Shown: positions 6,109 through 6,931 of the stretch, piece after piece
Layout of the letters: every line of letters begins with the position of its first letter
How positions within the stretch are numbered: position 1 is the first letter of the stretch
Assembly (NCBI GenBank): GCA_030044345.1
Contig: JASHVY010000029.1
Location: forward strand, 1-6,931
Length of the DNA: 6,931 nucleotides
DNA from: Acetobacteraceae bacterium
GTDB lineage: Bacteria; Pseudomonadota; Alphaproteobacteria; Acetobacterales; Acetobacteraceae
Reading direction: 5' to 3'
The notes under the pieces: generated by a model
What the model saw: only the letters and a program-made list of their open reading frames with translations
Told to the model about the DNA's origin: nothing
Databases searched by the model: none
Program-made: the position numbers and the translations under genes

Positions 6109-6804
6109 TCACATCGGCGGATTGACGCCTTTCGTCCCGATCACGACCGAAACCGCGGTCACTTTGCCACCGTCGTTCAGGCCGTTGACGAAGATGGTCT
6201 TGCCCGGCGCGAGGTCGGACAAGCTGCCAGGCTGGAGAGTCACGATCGGTGAGGTCGGCGGCACGATGATCACCTGCTGGCCGCCCTTGTAGGTGACGGT
6301 GATCTGCTTCGCCCCGCCGCTCGTGCTGGCGGTCGAGACGGTGCCGTTGGTCATCGTGCTATTGACGTCCTTGCTCCCGCCGGCGGAGGCGGCGGTGCTC
6401 ACCGTGCCGTTGGTCATGGTGCTGGCCGTCATCGTCCCGCCCGAGAGCGTCGTGTCCTTGACGCGGTCCCAGGCATAATGGCCTTCGCCCGCGCCGCGCA
6501 TCGCGGGCGGGAAGACGACGACCTCGAGCGCCACCAGATCGCTGCCGCCGATCGATTTCGCCGCGGTGCCGATATAGCTGCCCGGCTCGATCTTATCGAG
6601 GCTCGACTTCAGGACTTCGACATAGTGAGTGGTGCCGGTGAGCGCGACCGGCACGTCCGTGCCGCTCTGCGTGTGCACGGTGAGCGTGTCGCCGCTGATC
6701 GCGGTGACGGTGCCGCGCACGCGTTCGCGAACCGGGGCGGCGAGGGCGGTGGTGGCGAGAAGCGCGGCACTGGCCGCGAGGAGGCAGGCGGGAAGGCGGG
6801 GCAT
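6109..6804 (-). CDS. Exported DUF5666-like protein with an internal duplication
   Basis: Function is not established. The 231-residue product has a Sec signal peptide (1-22, cleavage after ALA). The first beta-rich module, VRGTVTAISGDTLTVHTQSG (29-48), is of DUF5666 type. The segment GSYIGTAAKSIGGSDLVALEVVVF, then MRGAGEGHYAWD (102-113), and later VTYKGGQQVIIVPPTSPIV, match a periplasmic family that I recall from alphaproteobacteria. STMTNGTVSTA occurs twice (128-138 and 149-159), where remembered relatives have one such motif. I place the start at ATG 6804 because AAAGGAG lies right upstream and the signal peptide follows at once; an upstream ATG at 6870 would bury the signal peptide. It is the first gene of the operon with b561 and the molybdenum enzyme, and may be an accessory or unrelated periplasmic factor. 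Without a C-terminal anchor it should be soluble. Confidence 0.8.
   Translation of the reverse strand: MPRLPACLLAASAALLATTALAAPVRERVRGTVTAISGDTLTVHTQSGTDVPVALTGTTHYVEVLKSSLDKIEPGSYIGTAAKSIGGSDLVALEVVVFPPAMRGAGEGHYAWDRVKDTTLSGGTMTASTMTNGTVSTAASAGGSKDVNSTMTNGTVSTASTSGGAKQITVTYKGGQQVIIVPPTSPIVTLQPGSLSDLAPGKTIFVNGLNDGGKVTAVSVVIGTKGVNPPM
6328..6423 (-). repeat. 63-bp-period internal duplication in the DUF5666-like gene
   Basis: Two 33-bp copies, at 6328-6360 and 6391-6423, encode the identical 11-residue peptide STMTNGTVSTA, followed by Ala/Ser/Gly/Lys-rich spacers. The copies differ at several silent positions, so the duplication is not very recent or has been kept by selection on the protein. 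Confidence 0.75.
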
Positions 6805-6810
6805 GGGGAA

Positions 6811-6847
6811 CTCCTTTCGGTCATTGCCGGAATCCGGCGACTGACCG
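6811..6847 (-). promoter_or_regulatory. Long dyad next to the ribosome binding site of the DUF5666-like gene
   Basis: CGGTCA (6818-6823) pairs with TGACCG (6842-6847), and GCCGGA (6826-6831) with TCCGGC (6833-6838). In the leftward mRNA this gives an 11-bp interrupted hairpin with an ATT loop directly before AAAGGAG (6811-6817). It could be a repressor operator or an RNA hairpin affecting translation; the sequence does not decide between them. Confidence 0.5.
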
Positions 6848-6860
6848 GAGGACACCTCAC

Positions 6861-6890
6861 ATGCCCGCACATTCCATCACGAAATCGTGA
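6861..6890 (+). CDS. Possible 9-residue leader peptide
   Basis: ATG at 6861 opens MPAHSITKS and ends with TGA at 6888-6890. A Shine-Dalgarno sequence CGGAGG (6846-6851) lies 9 bp upstream. The last codons fall in a small palindrome TCACGAAATCGTGA (6877-6890), and a terminator follows 12 bp after the stop. The layout is that of a leader peptide with attenuator for a gene to the right of the window. The peptide has no run of one amino acid, so what it would sense is unclear, and an open frame this short can arise by chance. Confidence 0.25.
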   Translation: MPAHSITKS

Positions 6891-6902
6891 GCAGGGGCTT
6901 CG

Positions 6903-6930
6903 ATCCCGCCGCGAGAGCGGGATTTGTTTT
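6903..6930 (+). terminator. Intrinsic terminator on the plus strand at the right edge
   Basis: ATCCCGC (6903-6909) pairs with GCGGGAT (6917-6923) around a 7-base loop, followed by TTTGTTTT. The T tract resembles those of the two other terminators in this window. No plus-strand gene of normal size precedes it; everything from 4693 to 6804 is coded on the minus strand. It therefore ends a short RNA starting nearby or acts as an attenuator. Confidence 0.7.
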
Positions 6931-6931
6931 C

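Noticed and set aside
5403..6125. Plus-strand open frame of about 240 codons opposite cytochrome b561
   Set aside because: Highly charged low-complexity translation typical of the antisense of a membrane-protein gene.

Overview
The window looks like chromosomal DNA of a GC-rich alphaproteobacterium. The best single pointer is a partial UPF0262 gene at the left edge, a family known essentially from Alphaproteobacteria. The strong GC bias and the long antisense reading frames it produces fit this. Genus cannot be set from the sequence. I see no transposase, integrase, phage gene, tRNA, rRNA or CRISPR array.

Left third (1-2849). Two genes run leftward: an OsmC-type thiol peroxidase-like gene (435-914) and, downstream of it, the UPF0262 gene (cut at base 1). 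Divergent from osmC, an ECF sigma factor (1044-1547) overlaps by 4 bp a single-pass membrane anti-sigma factor (1544-2335). Next comes a small gene for an exported protein of unknown function (2469-2768), closed by a very clear intrinsic terminator (2794-2849). A sigma/anti-sigma pair back to back with a peroxide-type enzyme suggests an envelope or oxidative stress response, but no sigma-specific promoter could be proven.

Middle (2850-4615). A convergent intergenic stretch holds a complex hairpin and a second terminator that serves the leftward gene for a 542-residue FAD-dependent aromatic-hydroxylase-type monooxygenase (2987-4615).

Right third (4693-6931). A compact leftward operon reads, in transcription order, an exported DUF5666-like protein (6109-6804), a four-helix cytochrome b561-type membrane protein (5451-6071) and a SUOX-fold molybdopterin oxidoreductase with a twin-arginine plus lipobox leader (4693-5454). 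The last two overlap by 4 bp. They probably form a membrane-tethered periplasmic redox module: b561 would pass quinol electrons to the molybdenum enzyme. This resembles MsrPQ/YedYZ in logic, with a different type of membrane partner.

The right edge holds a long dyad in front of the DUF5666 gene. On the opposite strand there is a 9-codon reading frame with a good ribosome binding site, followed directly by a terminator, an arrangement like a leader peptide with attenuator. These structured intergenic elements and the hybrid redox operon are the parts most worth a second look. Nothing in the window proves a wholly new system.
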